DNA of 64,000 bases, taken from positions 1,364,001 through 1,428,000 of the forward strand of contig NZ_CP049332.1 of the NCBI RefSeq assembly GCF_011064285.1, given 5' to 3'. Shown in pieces: positions 49,551 through 59,281 of the stretch (positions are counted from its first letter, which is position 1; every line of letters begins with the position of its first letter). Made by a program: the position numbers and the translations under genes. The notes beneath the pieces are model-generated. The model searched no databases, was not told the origin of the DNA, and saw nothing but the letters and a program-made list of their open reading frames with translations. The DNA comes from Vibrio ziniensis (GTDB taxonomy: Bacteria > Pseudomonadota > Gammaproteobacteria > Enterobacterales > Vibrionaceae).

Positions 49551-49712
49551 GTTACATTAAAATAATGAAACAAATTTACCAGATAAAAATCGCAATAAAT
49601 GACGACCAAATCTCATTTTTGCTAGGTTTTTAATAGTTTTAGTTTCCAGGCCATTAAGCCATGACATATATCACAATTATTTCATATGTTTAATTCTTCA
49701 TAAAAATACAAC

Positions 49713-49723
49713 TTGTATTACAA
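49713..49723. promoter_or_regulatory. FadR/GntR-type operator upstream of enzyme B (second)
   Basis: TTGTATTACAA, flanked by AAC and CAA, is identical to the site at 47290-47300. In the gap 49343-49980 no intact gene is seen. The part at 49730-49930 has only short broken reading frames. Confidence 0.65.
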
Positions 49724-49931
49724 CAATGATTTTACAAAACGATGGTTCTGCCCTCACCAGAACACAGAAGAGTTACGTTAGAAATAATTGGAGTACACCT
49801 GATTACTAGTCTTGAACGCCAAGAATTGGATGGTCTTTATGCACTTTGAGATAAAGTCAGAATGAAGAGATGCAGGTTATGAAGATTAATGTCTTTACTA
49901 AATCGGGCGAAAAGGCGAGTTGAGAATAAAG

Positions 49932-49964
49932 CTCACGCGATTGTCACATGGCAACAGCGTGAAC
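49932..49964 (-). terminator. Terminator candidate of the nir-cobA operon
   Basis: TCACGC (49933-49938) pairs with GCGTGA (49957-49962), with a small inner stem TTG/CAA, and the minus strand continues into TTTATTC. It is 17 bases beyond the cobA stop. Confidence 0.5.
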
Positions 49965-49980
49965 TTCTTTTGTAAAGACT

Positions 49981-50751
49981 TTATTTGTTGAACCAATCCA
50001 GTTTATTGTGCAACTCAGTAACGCTGCCAACCACAATCAGAGCTGGGCTTTGTGCTTGTTCCGCGAGCAGTGCCAGTTCGTTTAACTTACCTTGGAATAC
50101 ACGCTGCTCTGGTCGCGTGCCGTTTTCAATAATTGCACACGAGATCTGTGGGTCTAAACCATGAGCAATCAGGTTATCCATGATGTGACCGCTTTGCTTT
50201 AAGCCCATGTAGAACACGAGTGTGTTATTTGATTGCGCCAGAGATTGCCATTCAATTTCACGGCCATCTTTTTGCACATGTCCCGTAATAAATTGAACGC
50301 TTTGCGCATGATCTCTATGAGTAAGTGGTATGCCTGCATAAGCGGTTGCACCAGCCGCAGCAGTTATTCCCGGAACAACTTCATAGGCAACGCCATATTC
50401 GGCAAGCTCTTCTAACTCTTCACCACCACGACCAAAGATAAACGAGTCACCGCCTTTTAAACGCACAACACGCTTACCTTCCTGCGCTTTCTGCACCAGA
50501 ATTTGATTGATTTGCTCTTGAGGTACGCAGTGAAAATCGAGCTTTTTGCCGACGTAAATAAGCTCTGCATTCGCATCCGCTAGTGCGAGAATTTGCTCGG
50601 AAACCAAACGGTCATACACAACCACTTCCGCCTGTTGAATGACGCGATAGCCTTTTACGGTCAGCAGGTCTGGGTCACCCGGACCTGCACCAACAAGCGA
50701 AACAAAGCCCGCTTTCAAGTCATGGTTTTTCACAGCGATATCAGAATTCAT
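49981..50751 (-). CDS. cobA: Uroporphyrinogen-III C-methyltransferase (sirohaem synthesis)
   Basis: A 256-residue SUMT with the family motif [15 protein letters not shown] (near 18-32), [22 protein letters not shown] (near 97-118, in parts) and [21 protein letters not shown] (near 129-149, in parts). It uses S-adenosylmethionine to make precorrin-2, the step toward sirohaem. Single domain, without the CysG oxidase/chelatase half. Placement after nirC gives sirohaem supply for NirB. The ATG at 50751 (MNSDIAV) is chosen; an upstream TTG-type start at 50793 has no likeness to the family. Confidence 0.92.
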   Translation of the reverse strand: MNSDIAVKNHDLKAGFVSLVGAGPGDPDLLTVKGYRVIQQAEVVVYDRLVSEQILALADANAELIYVGKKLDFHCVPQEQINQILVQKAQEGKRVVRLKGGDSFIFGRGGEELEELAEYGVAYEVVPGITAAAGATAYAGIPLTHRDHAQSVQFITGHVQKDGREIEWQSLAQSNNTLVFYMGLKQSGHIMDNLIAHGLDPQISCAIIENGTRPEQRVFQGKLNELALLAEQAQSPALIVVGSVTELHNKLDWFNK

Positions 50752-50881
50752 AGCAACGCCCGTTATTTCAAATTTGGATATAAAGAGAAGCACTCATCGG
50801 TTATGTAAGTCACTGCTTTTTATAGCCAAAAATATCTGTATTAAAAGGGCTCCATCACTTTAATGACGGAGCCCATAAACA

Positions 50882-51727
50882 TTAATTGCTTAGTGCAACT
50901 TCAGCGTTTACTTCAGTTTCTGCACTTAACGCTGGCGCTGTTTTCGCGTGAGTTAGGTATAGAGGGATACAAGTAAATACTAGACCGCCCACAATGTTAC
51001 CAAGAATGGTTGGGATCAGGTTGAAGTTCAACCAAGTTGCCACGCCAAAATCTGCGCCTAGCATCATACCTAGCGGGAACAGGAACATGTTTACTACTGC
51101 GTGTTCAAATACCAATGCGAAGAAGATGAAGATTGGAAGCCACATTGCGGCAATTTTGCCAGCCACAGAACGAGCAGTCATATTACCGATGACACCTAGA
51201 CACACCATTAGGTTACATAGGATGCCGCGTACAAAACAGGTAATCCAACCATCAGCACCTAGGTTTTCAAAACCCACAGTACGAGACGTTGCAACAGCAA
51301 TAAATTTTTGACCAACGGCATTTGGCTCTACGCTAAAGTTCATAGTTAAAGAGAGTGCGATCAAACCAGCCACGATCAGTGAACCAACAAGGTTACCGAA
51401 ACCAACAAGCCCCCAACAACGAAGCACACGAACCCAAGTGATACCCGGACGGTTTTCAAATTTAGCTAGTGGCGCAATACCAAACACACCAGTAACTAGG
51501 TCATAACCCATTAAGCTCAGAATACAAAAGCCAACAGGGAACACCAGTGCGCCAACAACGCCCAAACCTGTTTGAACAATTGTTGTAATCGCAACCACAA
51601 CCGCTAACGACAAAATCACACCTGCCATCATGCCACGTAAAATAAGGTCACGAGTGCTGGTTTTCACTTTTGCCTCACCAATGTCGATCATGGTTTGGAC
51701 AAACTCTACAGGTTTTAATGCAGACAT
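50882..51727 (-). CDS. nirC: Formate/nitrite transporter, NirC-like
   Basis: A 281-residue membrane protein of the FNT family, with six hydrophobic helices. It contains the channel motif FGNLVGSLIVAGL (near 115-127) and GILCNLMVCLGV (near 170-181). It follows nirD by 133 bases and precedes cobA by 130 bases. It should carry nitrite across the inner membrane. It is somewhat longer at both ends than E. coli NirC. Confidence 0.85.
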   Translation of the reverse strand: MSALKPVEFVQTMIDIGEAKVKTSTRDLILRGMMAGVILSLAVVVAITTIVQTGLGVVGALVFPVGFCILSLMGYDLVTGVFGIAPLAKFENRPGITWVRVLRCWGLVGFGNLVGSLIVAGLIALSLTMNFSVEPNAVGQKFIAVATSRTVGFENLGADGWITCFVRGILCNLMVCLGVIGNMTARSVAGKIAAMWLPIFIFFALVFEHAVVNMFLFPLGMMLGADFGVATWLNFNLIPTILGNIVGGLVFTCIPLYLTHAKTAPALSAETEVNAEVALSN

Positions 51728-51782
51728 GTGGATCTCCTAAAATGTAAAAATAAAAATGTGTAAAACGGAAGATTAAATAGAG

Positions 51783-51851
51783 AAAGGCTTTCAAACAGTT
51801 TCTAGACTAAAGCCTTTGCCTATTGAATCTGCCCCTCCCAGTGAGAGGGGC
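51783..51851 (-). other. Two hairpins between nirD and nirC
   Basis: AAAGGCTTT (51783-51791) pairs perfectly with AAAGCCTTT (51809-51817). A second stem GCCCCTC (51831-51837) pairs with GAGGGGC (51845-51851). Neither has a strong T-run. They could lower or protect the message between nirBD and nirC-cobA. Confidence 0.5.
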
Positions 51852-51860
51852 ATTAATCAG

Positions 51861-52190
51861 TTAGGCTACGATTTCAACTTCGCCCTTAGTGACTCTTGCT
51901 TGGTAAGACTTCACGCTAAAACGTTCATCTTCCATACACACACCTGTCGCCAAGTTGAAGCGCTGCTTTTTCAGTGGGCTTGCTACCCAAAGCTCACCTT
52001 TGTGCTGACAAATCAAACCGCGAGACAGTACGTTCGATTGGTAAAACGGGTCGGTATTACTGATAGCAAACACTTCTTCAGCATCAGTAGGACGAAACAC
52101 CGCAACTTGCTCACCGTTAACTAGAGCACAAACACCAGTACCCGGAATGATGTCGCTGATTTGGCAAATTTTTTCAAATGACATATCCAA
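51861..52190 (-). CDS. nirD: Nitrite reductase small subunit NirD
   Basis: A 109-residue Rieske-fold protein (about 1-100). It has the NirD pattern VCALVNGEQVAVFRP (near 20-34), NTDPFYQSNVLSRGL (near 45-59) and PLKKQRFNLATGVC, but lacks the Cys-His ligands of true Rieske proteins, as is usual for NirD of this type. It partners NirB in NADH-dependent nitrite reduction to ammonia. It is seven bases after nirB. Confidence 0.9.
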   Translation of the reverse strand: MDMSFEKICQISDIIPGTGVCALVNGEQVAVFRPTDAEEVFAISNTDPFYQSNVLSRGLICQHKGELWVASPLKKQRFNLATGVCMEDERFSVKSYQARVTKGEVEIVA

Positions 52191-52197
52191 CCTTCCC

Positions 52198-54762
52198 TTA
52201 TGCTTCAGTTGCCGCTACGTGTAAGATGTCGCCTTTCATTTCAGGATGTTTTTCCGTGAACGTTGCAGGGCGGTGTTGCGCTCGCTCAGGTACAAACACG
52301 ACGTTTTCATCACGTTTGTCTGAGTTGATGAAGTGAGCAAAACGAGTCAGTTGTGATTCGTCGTTGATAGTAGCTGTCCACTCACACTCATACTCATCCA
52401 CTAGCTTCGCGACGTCAGTTTCTAGTTGAGCATTAATGCCGAGTTTGTCTTCAACAATCACTTGGCGCAGATAATCCACTCCACCTTCCATGTTTTCTAA
52501 CCATACTGAAGTGCGTTGAAGTGGCGCAGCCGTACGAATGTAGAACATCATGAAACGGTCGATGTATTTGATGAGCGTTTCTTTATCCAGATCGCTTGCC
52601 AGAAGATCCGCATGGCGAGGTTTCATACCACCGTTACCACAGACGTACATGTTCCAGCCTGCATCTGTTGCGATGATGCCTAAGTCTTTACCTTGAGCTT
52701 CTGCACATTCACGAGTACAGCCAGACACACCGAACTTCATCTTGTGAGGAGTACGAATACCTTTGTATCGGTTTTCGATCATTGAACCTAAACCGACCGA
52801 GTCTTGAACACCGTAACGACACCAAGTAGAACCCACACAAGTCTTCGCCATGCGAAGTGCTTTGGCATACGCTTGACCAGTTTCAAAACCAGCATCAATC
52901 AGCTTGCGCCAGATTTCAGGTAGGTCATCTTTTTGCGCGCCAAACAGACCAATACGTTGAGCACCGGTAACTTTGGTGTATAGCTTGTATTCTTCAGCTA
53001 CCGCAGCCAGAGCGCCTAACGCTTGCGGTGTTACTTCACCACCCGCCATACGCGGAATAACTGAGTAAGTACCGTCTTTCTGAATATTGCCTAGGAAGTT
53101 GTCATTGGTGTCATGCAGTTTCACCAACTGAGGTTTCAGAATGTGTTCACCCCAGCATGAAGCCAAAATAGAACCAGCGAGTGGTTTACACACTTCACAA
53201 CCGTAGCCTTTGCCATATTTCGCTAACAGTTCATCGAAGGTTTTGATCTCTTCAATTCGGATAAGATGGAAGAGCTCTTGGCGAGAATAAGCAAAGTGCT
53301 CACACACATCGCTTTTCACTTCGATACCTGATTTCGCAAGCTCTGCGTTTAGAACAGAAGTCACCAGTGGAATACAACCACCACAACCAGTGCCAGCTCC
53401 CGTTACCGCTTTGATATCTGCAAGTGTGTGATGACCATCAGCAACCGCTTTGGCGATCTTGCCTTTGGTCACATCAAAGCATGAACAAATTACTGCGCTT
53501 TCAGGCAGCGCGTCCGCTCCAAGTGATGGTTTTTCTGCGCCAGCATGTGCAGGCAGAATCAACGCATCTGGGTGTTCAGGCAGGTCAATTTCATTGAGCA
53601 TTAGCTGAAGCAGATCACCGTAGTCAGAGGTATCTCCCACAAGCACTGCGCCAAGCAATTTCTTGTTGTCATTCGATACAATCAGGCGTTTGTAAACTTC
53701 CTGCTCTTCGTTTTGGTAAACGTAGCTCTTACAACCTTCGGTGCGACCATTCGCATCACCGATTGAGCCCACTTTCACGCCAAGCAATTTCAGTTTTGCA
53801 GACATGTCTGCACCTTCGAATTTGCTTTCCGTTTTACCAAGCAGGTGGTCAACCGCGACTGTTGCCATCTTGTAGCCCGGAGCCACAAGACCAAAGAACA
53901 TTTGGTTCCAAGAAGCACATTCACCAATCGCGTAAATGTTCTCATCAGAGGTTTGACAGTGGTCATTAATCGCTACACCACCACGAGGCGCGATATCCAG
54001 ATTCATTTGGCGCGCAAGTTTGTCCTGAGGGCGAATACCCGCAGAGAACACAATGAAGTCTGTTTCAAGCTCAGTGCCGTCAGAAAAACGCATTACATTA
54101 CGAGCCGTTGTACCTTCTGGCACAATCTCAAGCGTGTTTTTGCTGGTGTGAACATTCACGCCCATGCGTTCAATTTTCTGACGTAGCTGATTACCACCAG
54201 CCAAATCTAGTTGCTCTGCCATCAGCTTAGGTGCGAACTCTACTACGTGAGTTTGAACACCCAGCGCCTTCAATGCACCAGCGGCTTCAAGACCTAACAG
54301 ACCACCACCGATAACCACGCCAGATTTGCTTTTTTTGGCGCAAGCTTCAATGGCTTTAAGATCTTCAATGGTGCGGTAAACAAAGCAGTCTTTACTTTCA
54401 TGGCCTTTAATAGGAGGAACAAACGGGAACGAACCAGTAGCAAGGATCAACTTGTCGTATTGAATTTCACGACCAGTACTTGAATACACAACGCGGTTTT
54501 CACGGTTAACGTTTATCGCACGTTCGCCAAGAAGGATGTTAATACCGTGCTTTTGGTAGAAACCTTCTTTTACGAGTGAAAGCTCTTCGGCTGTGTGATG
54601 TGAGAAGTAAGAGGAAAGATGCACACGGTCGTATGCTGCTCGAGGTTCTTCACAGAAAACAGTGATATCCATTTGAGAGACATCGATTTTCTCGACTAAA
54701 TCTTCGATGTAACGGTGACCAACCATTCCGTTACCGATGACGACTAGCTTCAACTTGCTCAT
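52198..54762 (-). CDS. nirB: Nitrite reductase large subunit NirB (NADH, sirohaem)
   Basis: An 854-residue cytoplasmic flavoprotein. The FAD/NAD domain is N-terminal (GNGMVGHRYIEDL near 10-22 and GGGLLGLEAAGAL near 152-164). A BFD-like [2Fe-2S] domain follows (CSCFDVTKGKIA near 427 and GTGCGGCIPLV near 458). The sirohaem/[4Fe-4S] site has four Cys in CVGSTWCRYGVQDS (near 637) and GVSGCTRECAEAQGKD (near 675). It reduces nitrite to ammonia with NADH. The row nirB-nirD-nirC-cobA is the standard order. Upstream holds an FNR-like site. Confidence 0.95.
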   Translation of the reverse strand: MSKLKLVVIGNGMVGHRYIEDLVEKIDVSQMDITVFCEEPRAAYDRVHLSSYFSHHTAEELSLVKEGFYQKHGINILLGERAINVNRENRVVYSSTGREIQYDKLILATGSFPFVPPIKGHESKDCFVYRTIEDLKAIEACAKKSKSGVVIGGGLLGLEAAGALKALGVQTHVVEFAPKLMAEQLDLAGGNQLRQKIERMGVNVHTSKNTLEIVPEGTTARNVMRFSDGTELETDFIVFSAGIRPQDKLARQMNLDIAPRGGVAINDHCQTSDENIYAIGECASWNQMFFGLVAPGYKMATVAVDHLLGKTESKFEGADMSAKLKLLGVKVGSIGDANGRTEGCKSYVYQNEEQEVYKRLIVSNDNKKLLGAVLVGDTSDYGDLLQLMLNEIDLPEHPDALILPAHAGAEKPSLGADALPESAVICSCFDVTKGKIAKAVADGHHTLADIKAVTGAGTGCGGCIPLVTSVLNAELAKSGIEVKSDVCEHFAYSRQELFHLIRIEEIKTFDELLAKYGKGYGCEVCKPLAGSILASCWGEHILKPQLVKLHDTNDNFLGNIQKDGTYSVIPRMAGGEVTPQALGALAAVAEEYKLYTKVTGAQRIGLFGAQKDDLPEIWRKLIDAGFETGQAYAKALRMAKTCVGSTWCRYGVQDSVGLGSMIENRYKGIRTPHKMKFGVSGCTRECAEAQGKDLGIIATDAGWNMYVCGNGGMKPRHADLLASDLDKETLIKYIDRFMMFYIRTAAPLQRTSVWLENMEGGVDYLRQVIVEDKLGINAQLETDVAKLVDEYECEWTATINDESQLTRFAHFINSDKRDENVVFVPERAQHRPATFTEKHPEMKGDILHVAATEA

Positions 54763-54825
54763 TGTAATTCCTAAGGGTTAGGTTCTTAACTAAGAGAAGT
54801 TTTATTTTTTTGCTCGAAATATTAC

Positions 54826-54839
54826 ATGATGTAGGTCAA
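54826..54839 (-). promoter_or_regulatory. FNR-like site upstream of nirB
   Basis: On the minus strand TTGACCTACATCAT matches the FNR pattern at eight of ten fixed bases. It is 64 bases from the nirB start. A TACCCTA / AGTGGTA pair at 54854-54868 just upstream resembles NarP/NarL heptamers but its spacing is one base short of the usual 7-2-7. Confidence 0.6.
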
Positions 54840-55093
54840 TTCAGTTTTTAAACTACCCTAAAGTGGTATGTGCTTTATCAATAGATTGAGTGTTATTGAT
54901 ATTTTTTGCGGTTGTATTATTAACCACGAGCATCCAATAAAGAGAGACTCAGAGAACCCTATGTGTGTGAGTAAGGTTTTTCTTAAAAAAACAACGATCC
55001 TTATAACTATTCGATTTTCCTACCTATTTCTCATAAGAACTTAACAAGTTCATTTACAATCATTGTCACACTATCGTTATTGGTCTCTTGTTG

Positions 55094-56224
55094 ATGTCCC
55101 TACTGCAAACTTCCAAAGTTTTTTCAATGTTGTCTACGCTAACTATTATTGGCTGCACAAGTTTACCAGCACAGAACTGGCAAACCATTTCTGTAAGCGA
55201 CTTTGCGGATTCCATACACCATGCCCGTATGAAGTTTGAAAAGGAAAATCCTCCTTATGAACTTTACCAACAAGATCAAATCACTTTCATTGCAGATAAC
55301 ATTCTGGCAGGGCAACTAGATGATGGTGGGTGGAGTAAGAACAAGGATTGGCTACGCGTTTATGATGCCAACGAAATCTTTCTGTTGAAACAAGGTCGAA
55401 GTACATTAGATAACCGTACTACTTGGTCGCAAATCGAGTATCTCGCAAAAGTTCATGAACAAACGCAACAAAAACAATACGCCGATGCTGCAATTCGCGG
55501 GATTGAGTACTTAATCTCAGAACAAAGAGAATCCGGAGGCTGGCGCGGTTATGATATTGAAGCAATCACCTATAATGACGGAGTAATGGTCGGGGTTCTA
55601 CAAACACTCAAATCCATATTAGACAATCGTACTCAATATAGTTTTGTCGACCAAAATTTATTTAAAAGAGTGCAATCTGCTTATAATAAAGGGGTTGATT
55701 GCGTGCTTAAGACTCAAATAATAATAGATGGTCAATTAACTGCTTGGGCACAACAATATGATCATAAAAGCCTCAAGCCAATTTGGGCTAGAAGCTTTGA
55801 ACCGCCAGCATTGAGCAGTAGTGAAAGTGTTGCAGTGACACGTTTCCTAATGTCGATTGATGAACCATCAACTGAAATCCAAAACGCGGTAGTTTCTGCA
55901 GTAACGTGGCTAGATAAAGTTAAAATTCCTGATATCAAGCTAGAGAAAGTACCGGCACCTGCTATTAACTTTAATTATCATTGGAGTAACTTTGATTATG
56001 AAGTCGTAGAAGAAAAAGGAGCGAAACCAATTTGGGCTAGATATTATGACTTAGAACATCAACAGGCCATATTCTGCACTCGCCAGAGCATCATCACCAG
56101 CAACTATAAAGATTTAAGTCGCGAACGTCGTACGGGTTACGGTTGGTACGGATATTACGCAAATAGGCTTATCGAAAAAGATTTCCCGAAGTGGGAAGCA
56201 CGATGGCATGGCGACCAGAAATAG
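55094..56224 (+). CDS. Pectate lyase, PL10 family, lipoprotein
   Basis: A 376-residue lyase with a lipoprotein signal ending in the lipobox IIGC at Cys21. It follows the PL10 pattern: GGWSKNKDW (near 77-85), STLDNRTTWSQIEYLAKV (near 100-117), a repeat-like GGWRGYD near 149, and the catalytic RRTGYGWYG (near 350-358, Arg with Tyr) after ARYYDLEHQQAIFCTR. It should cleave polygalacturonate by beta-elimination, anchored in the outer membrane or secreted. No other pectin genes are next to it. The ATG at 55094 has no strong ribosome site; 55127 is an alternative start. Confidence 0.88.
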   Translation: MSLLQTSKVFSMLSTLTIIGCTSLPAQNWQTISVSDFADSIHHARMKFEKENPPYELYQQDQITFIADNILAGQLDDGGWSKNKDWLRVYDANEIFLLKQGRSTLDNRTTWSQIEYLAKVHEQTQQKQYADAAIRGIEYLISEQRESGGWRGYDIEAITYNDGVMVGVLQTLKSILDNRTQYSFVDQNLFKRVQSAYNKGVDCVLKTQIIIDGQLTAWAQQYDHKSLKPIWARSFEPPALSSSESVAVTRFLMSIDEPSTEIQNAVVSAVTWLDKVKIPDIKLEKVPAPAINFNYHWSNFDYEVVEEKGAKPIWARYYDLEHQQAIFCTRQSIITSNYKDLSRERRTGYGWYGYYANRLIEKDFPKWEARWHGDQK

Positions 56225-56230
56225 CGGCCC

Positions 56231-56686
56231 CTATGAGATTTCTGTACGCCATTTTTCTACCCATGCCTCAGCGGCATCATCAATGAGTGTAAATGCTAAA
56301 CGAAAATTTAGCTCACCTCGTTTGTACGGATCTTCAATTGCGGTTGCACCTACCCAATGAGAAAACATAAATACTTTATGCTTAATACTGGGGAAAGTGT
56401 CACAAATGGATTCCATATGCTTGGCTTCCATAACCAATATGAAGTCATTACTTTGCAGCATATGCTCTGTTAATTGCTTAGCTCGGTGGCTTCGAAGATC
56501 AATCTGCGATTCCTCAGCTATTCGCACGGCAACAGAATCAGCACGCTTCCCTACTAGACGATTTATATCGGTATCTAAACCGGCTGAAGAAATCGTCAGT
56601 TCAGGAAATAATTTCCTCAATTTATATTCGCCATAAGGAGATCGGCAGATATTACCAGTGCAAATAACTAACACTTTTCTACACAC
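56231..56686 (-). CDS. Low-molecular-weight protein tyrosine phosphatase (Wzb/Etp-like)
   Basis: A 151-residue phosphatase with the P-loop C9-x5-R15 (CTGNICR) and the catalytic Asp in EDPY (Asp119). It should dephosphorylate the tyrosine autokinase encoded at 59256-60182. It lies 64 bases after the ATPase gene in the same direction. This kinase-phosphatase pair is typical of exopolysaccharide export. Confidence 0.9.
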   Translation of the reverse strand: MCRKVLVICTGNICRSPYGEYKLRKLFPELTISSAGLDTDINRLVGKRADSVAVRIAEESQIDLRSHRAKQLTEHMLQSNDFILVMEAKHMESICDTFPSIKHKVFMFSHWVGATAIEDPYKRGELNFRLAFTLIDDAAEAWVEKWRTEIS

Positions 56687-56750
56687 TTTCTGCTTCTCCG
56701 GTTATACATTTTTGTCATTGAAAGTATCTAACGAACAAATGCTATGACTG

Positions 56751-57824
56751 TCACTTTTTACGATAAGTATTATCTAAAAAAGAAGGCTCAGATACTTGAG
56801 ATAACTCGTTTCTTTTTTTTACGATCATTTTATCTAAATTCTTAAGCGTCATTGTTTTACGATAGATCTCTTCATCTAGAACCTTCATTACATCCATAAG
56901 TGTGCGGTGAGCCCTGTCCATATCGGGTATATGTACATCTGGCATCATTTCTTGCGCTTTAATACCTAGAGGAGAAAAAGCCGTAGGCTCTGGACGCCTT
57001 GCCTTTAACCCCCCGGACAATTCTTCCCCTAACTCTTCAATAATACTTTGAATGTGGTCGAGAGTAATGGTTCCAATACCTTCCATGAAGGCATATAAAA
57101 ACAGTCGGTCCATAAATATATTGATTTTTCTCGGGATCCCTCCGGTATAATTTGTTATTAAATCAAATATATCCGAGTCTAGACTTGGGTTTTCATTCCA
57201 CCCAACTGTACGTAGCCGATGAAGAATATAGTTTTTTGTCTCATCAATATTGAAAGATTTCAGATGACATGATGCAATGATTCGTTGTCTGAATTGTTCC
57301 ATTTCTGGCAATTCAATAATAGGTTTAAGCTCTTCCTGTCCAAGCAAAAAACTCTGTATTAAAGGTTTTCCATCTGCCTGAAAGTTCGACAGCATTCTGA
57401 GCTCTTCTATCGTTTCAGCGGACAAATTCTGAGCTTCATCTATAATCAACAAAGCACGTTTACCTTGCTGGTATAACGCGAAAAAGTAGTTTTCTAAGCG
57501 ACGAAGTATATCAGCCTTATTTAAACCTTCGACTTGAAGACCAAAATTGGCGGCAACCATAGTAACAAGCTGCTCGGGATTCAAGCGAGTGGTTGCAATT
57601 TGTGCAGCTGTAATAGATTCGTCCAATGAGACAATCAAACTACGCGCTATCGTTGTTTTACCCGTACCTATTGGACCTGTGACGACAATAAACCCTTCCC
57701 CTAATTCCAATCCATAGCGTAGATAAGAGATGGCTTTTGAGTGATGTGCGCTTTCAAAAAAGAACTGGGGATCAGGGCTAAGTTTAAACGGTTTGTCTGA
57801 TAATCCATAATATGATTCATACAT
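56751..57824 (-). CDS. ExeA/GspA-type AAA ATPase of the XrtA exopolysaccharide module
   Basis: A 357-residue ATPase with Walker A GPIGTGKTT (50-58) and Walker B LLIIDEAQN (125-133), plus IPRKINIFMDR sensor-like segment (near 230). Start MYESYYGLSDKPFKLSPDP is the hallmark of the PEP-CTERM/XrtA-associated ATPase family. The last 90 residues are partly coiled-coil and basic. It follows the outer-membrane gene by two bases. Its exact role in polysaccharide export is not established. Confidence 0.88.
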   Translation of the reverse strand: MYESYYGLSDKPFKLSPDPQFFFESAHHSKAISYLRYGLELGEGFIVVTGPIGTGKTTIARSLIVSLDESITAAQIATTRLNPEQLVTMVAANFGLQVEGLNKADILRRLENYFFALYQQGKRALLIIDEAQNLSAETIEELRMLSNFQADGKPLIQSFLLGQEELKPIIELPEMEQFRQRIIASCHLKSFNIDETKNYILHRLRTVGWNENPSLDSDIFDLITNYTGGIPRKINIFMDRLFLYAFMEGIGTITLDHIQSIIEELGEELSGGLKARRPEPTAFSPLGIKAQEMMPDVHIPDMDRAHRTLMDVMKVLDEEIYRKTMTLKNLDKMIVKKRNELSQVSEPSFLDNTYRKK

Positions 57825-57826
57825 AC

Positions 57827-59281
57827 TTAAAGCTCTTTCCTTACATTCAGGTAAACTCGATTTTCTTGATATTCTCGATCAACATTCGATGAAGAACGGT
57901 TTTTATAAGAAAACTCCAAACTCGCATTAAAATCCTTCGTAAAATCATGCTTCAGCTCTAAACTTAGCTTTCTATAGTAATCCTTCTGATAAGTATCGCC
58001 AGCCGTTTGAAATGTATAATACTCGTACAGAAAACTAGGCTTAAACGACGTTTTTCTTGAAAGATGATGATTTAAAGATAGCTCACTACTATAAGTATCT
58101 ACATCTGTATCATCTGACAAAGTGTTAATAGCCTTTTGATTATCAGCATCTATTTCCAAATTAAACGTTGTACGTCGCAATTCCAAAACCGACTTCCAAG
58201 CTAATTTTTTTGTAATACTTAAATCTTCTATCCGGTTGCCTTCAATATATAGGTCTCGGTCATAGTTAGTCACTTCTTCCGTGTAACTAATCGTATTCGT
58301 CCAACGTCGGTTACTGTGAGTGAGAGATAGGTTATACGCATCGCCATAAAACCGTCTCGTATATTCGAACTGTAGATTCGTTCTATCAGATGGCTGCAGC
58401 ACCACTGAACCTCGCCAGTGATCAGAATTATCATCATCTAGTGAAAACTCATATCCAAGGCTCAGATAGGAATATCTATCTATATAATATTTGATGCCAG
58501 GTCCCCAACTTGATGAATCAGCGCTGTCGCTAGCAGTCTGTCCGGAATAATCTTCGTAATATAAGTGCAGATATGGACTTAAACTGTGTATAGGTTGTAA
58601 GCCAATTTCTTGATCAAGTTGCATAGACTCCGTGTCATTGGTATCACTATGACCGATTGTCTTTTGATAGGTATATTTAGTTGTCCAAAAGTAGCGCTTT
58701 ATATCCTGTCCCTGAGTGAAATTAATGTTCCCTTTATAGCTATGATTGTTACCGACATTGTCCTTATAGTCCTTAACAGAACCATAGATACTGGCATTCA
58801 AGTCTACCATTCCGGCAGGATTAGTTTGGTATGAGAAACCTACTGTCGCCTCTCTACTCTCTACGGTATTACCATTCACAATATCGCTACTGGCGTTATT
58901 TGTGATATCCGATGCAATATTGGAGATAGATGCAGAAATATTACCGCGAAAACGATTTTGGTCGAATAATCCTTTATCTGCCGTCAATTTCAAATCATGA
59001 AACAGTCCGTTTTTATCTGAATTATTAGAGTAATACAGCTGTTCCATTGAATAGGACAATGAGGCGTTACCATCATTCCCTGTCGACTGAATATCCAAAC
59101 CAGCTATAAACGATGCGATTTCACTTGTTTGTTCATTTGAAGCGGTTAAGTCTACATTGTCTGTATAAGTCACTCCTGCTTCAACTCTGGGCTTTACGGT
59201 GACATCGGCTGCAAAACCAACATTGTTAAAAAACGCCAAGCAGATGAGATAGCTTCTATTTATTCTTACCCTTCGAACCAT
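57827..59281 (-). CDS. Outer-membrane beta-barrel protein of the XrtA exopolysaccharide module
   Basis: About 484 residues with a signal peptide (ending near NNVGFA) and many alternating beta strands rich in Tyr and Ser, ending in an aromatic/hydrophobic strand (RVYLNVRKEL). It matches the pattern of PEP-CTERM-associated outer-membrane proteins, which sit between tyrosine kinase and ATPase genes. The start is uncertain: five in-frame ATGs are present in the kinase Gly-Tyr repeat; ATG at 59281 (MVRRVRIN) is chosen because the signal peptide begins there. It overlaps the kinase gene by 26 bases. It may be the outer-membrane channel or secretion partner. Confidence 0.82.
   Translation of the reverse strand: MVRRVRINRSYLICLAFFNNVGFAADVTVKPRVEAGVTYTDNVDLTASNEQTSEIASFIAGLDIQSTGNDGNASLSYSMEQLYYSNNSDKNGLFHDLKLTADKGLFDQNRFRGNISASISNIASDITNNASSDIVNGNTVESREATVGFSYQTNPAGMVDLNASIYGSVKDYKDNVGNNHSYKGNINFTQGQDIKRYFWTTKYTYQKTIGHSDTNDTESMQLDQEIGLQPIHSLSPYLHLYYEDYSGQTASDSADSSSWGPGIKYYIDRYSYLSLGYEFSLDDDNSDHWRGSVVLQPSDRTNLQFEYTRRFYGDAYNLSLTHSNRRWTNTISYTEEVTNYDRDLYIEGNRIEDLSITKKLAWKSVLELRRTTFNLEIDADNQKAINTLSDDTDVDTYSSELSLNHHLSRKTSFKPSFLYEYYTFQTAGDTYQKDYYRKLSLELKHDFTKDFNASLEFSYKNRSSSNVDREYQENRVYLNVRKEL

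Noticed and set aside
49730..49930. Possible remnant of a gene upstream of cobA
   Set aside because: Only very short frames broken by stops are seen and no family could be recognised, so it is not called a pseudogene.
54854..54868. NarP/NarL heptamer pair before nirB
   Set aside because: The words fit loosely but the spacing is seven-one-seven, one base short of the known arrangement, so it is noted only in passing.
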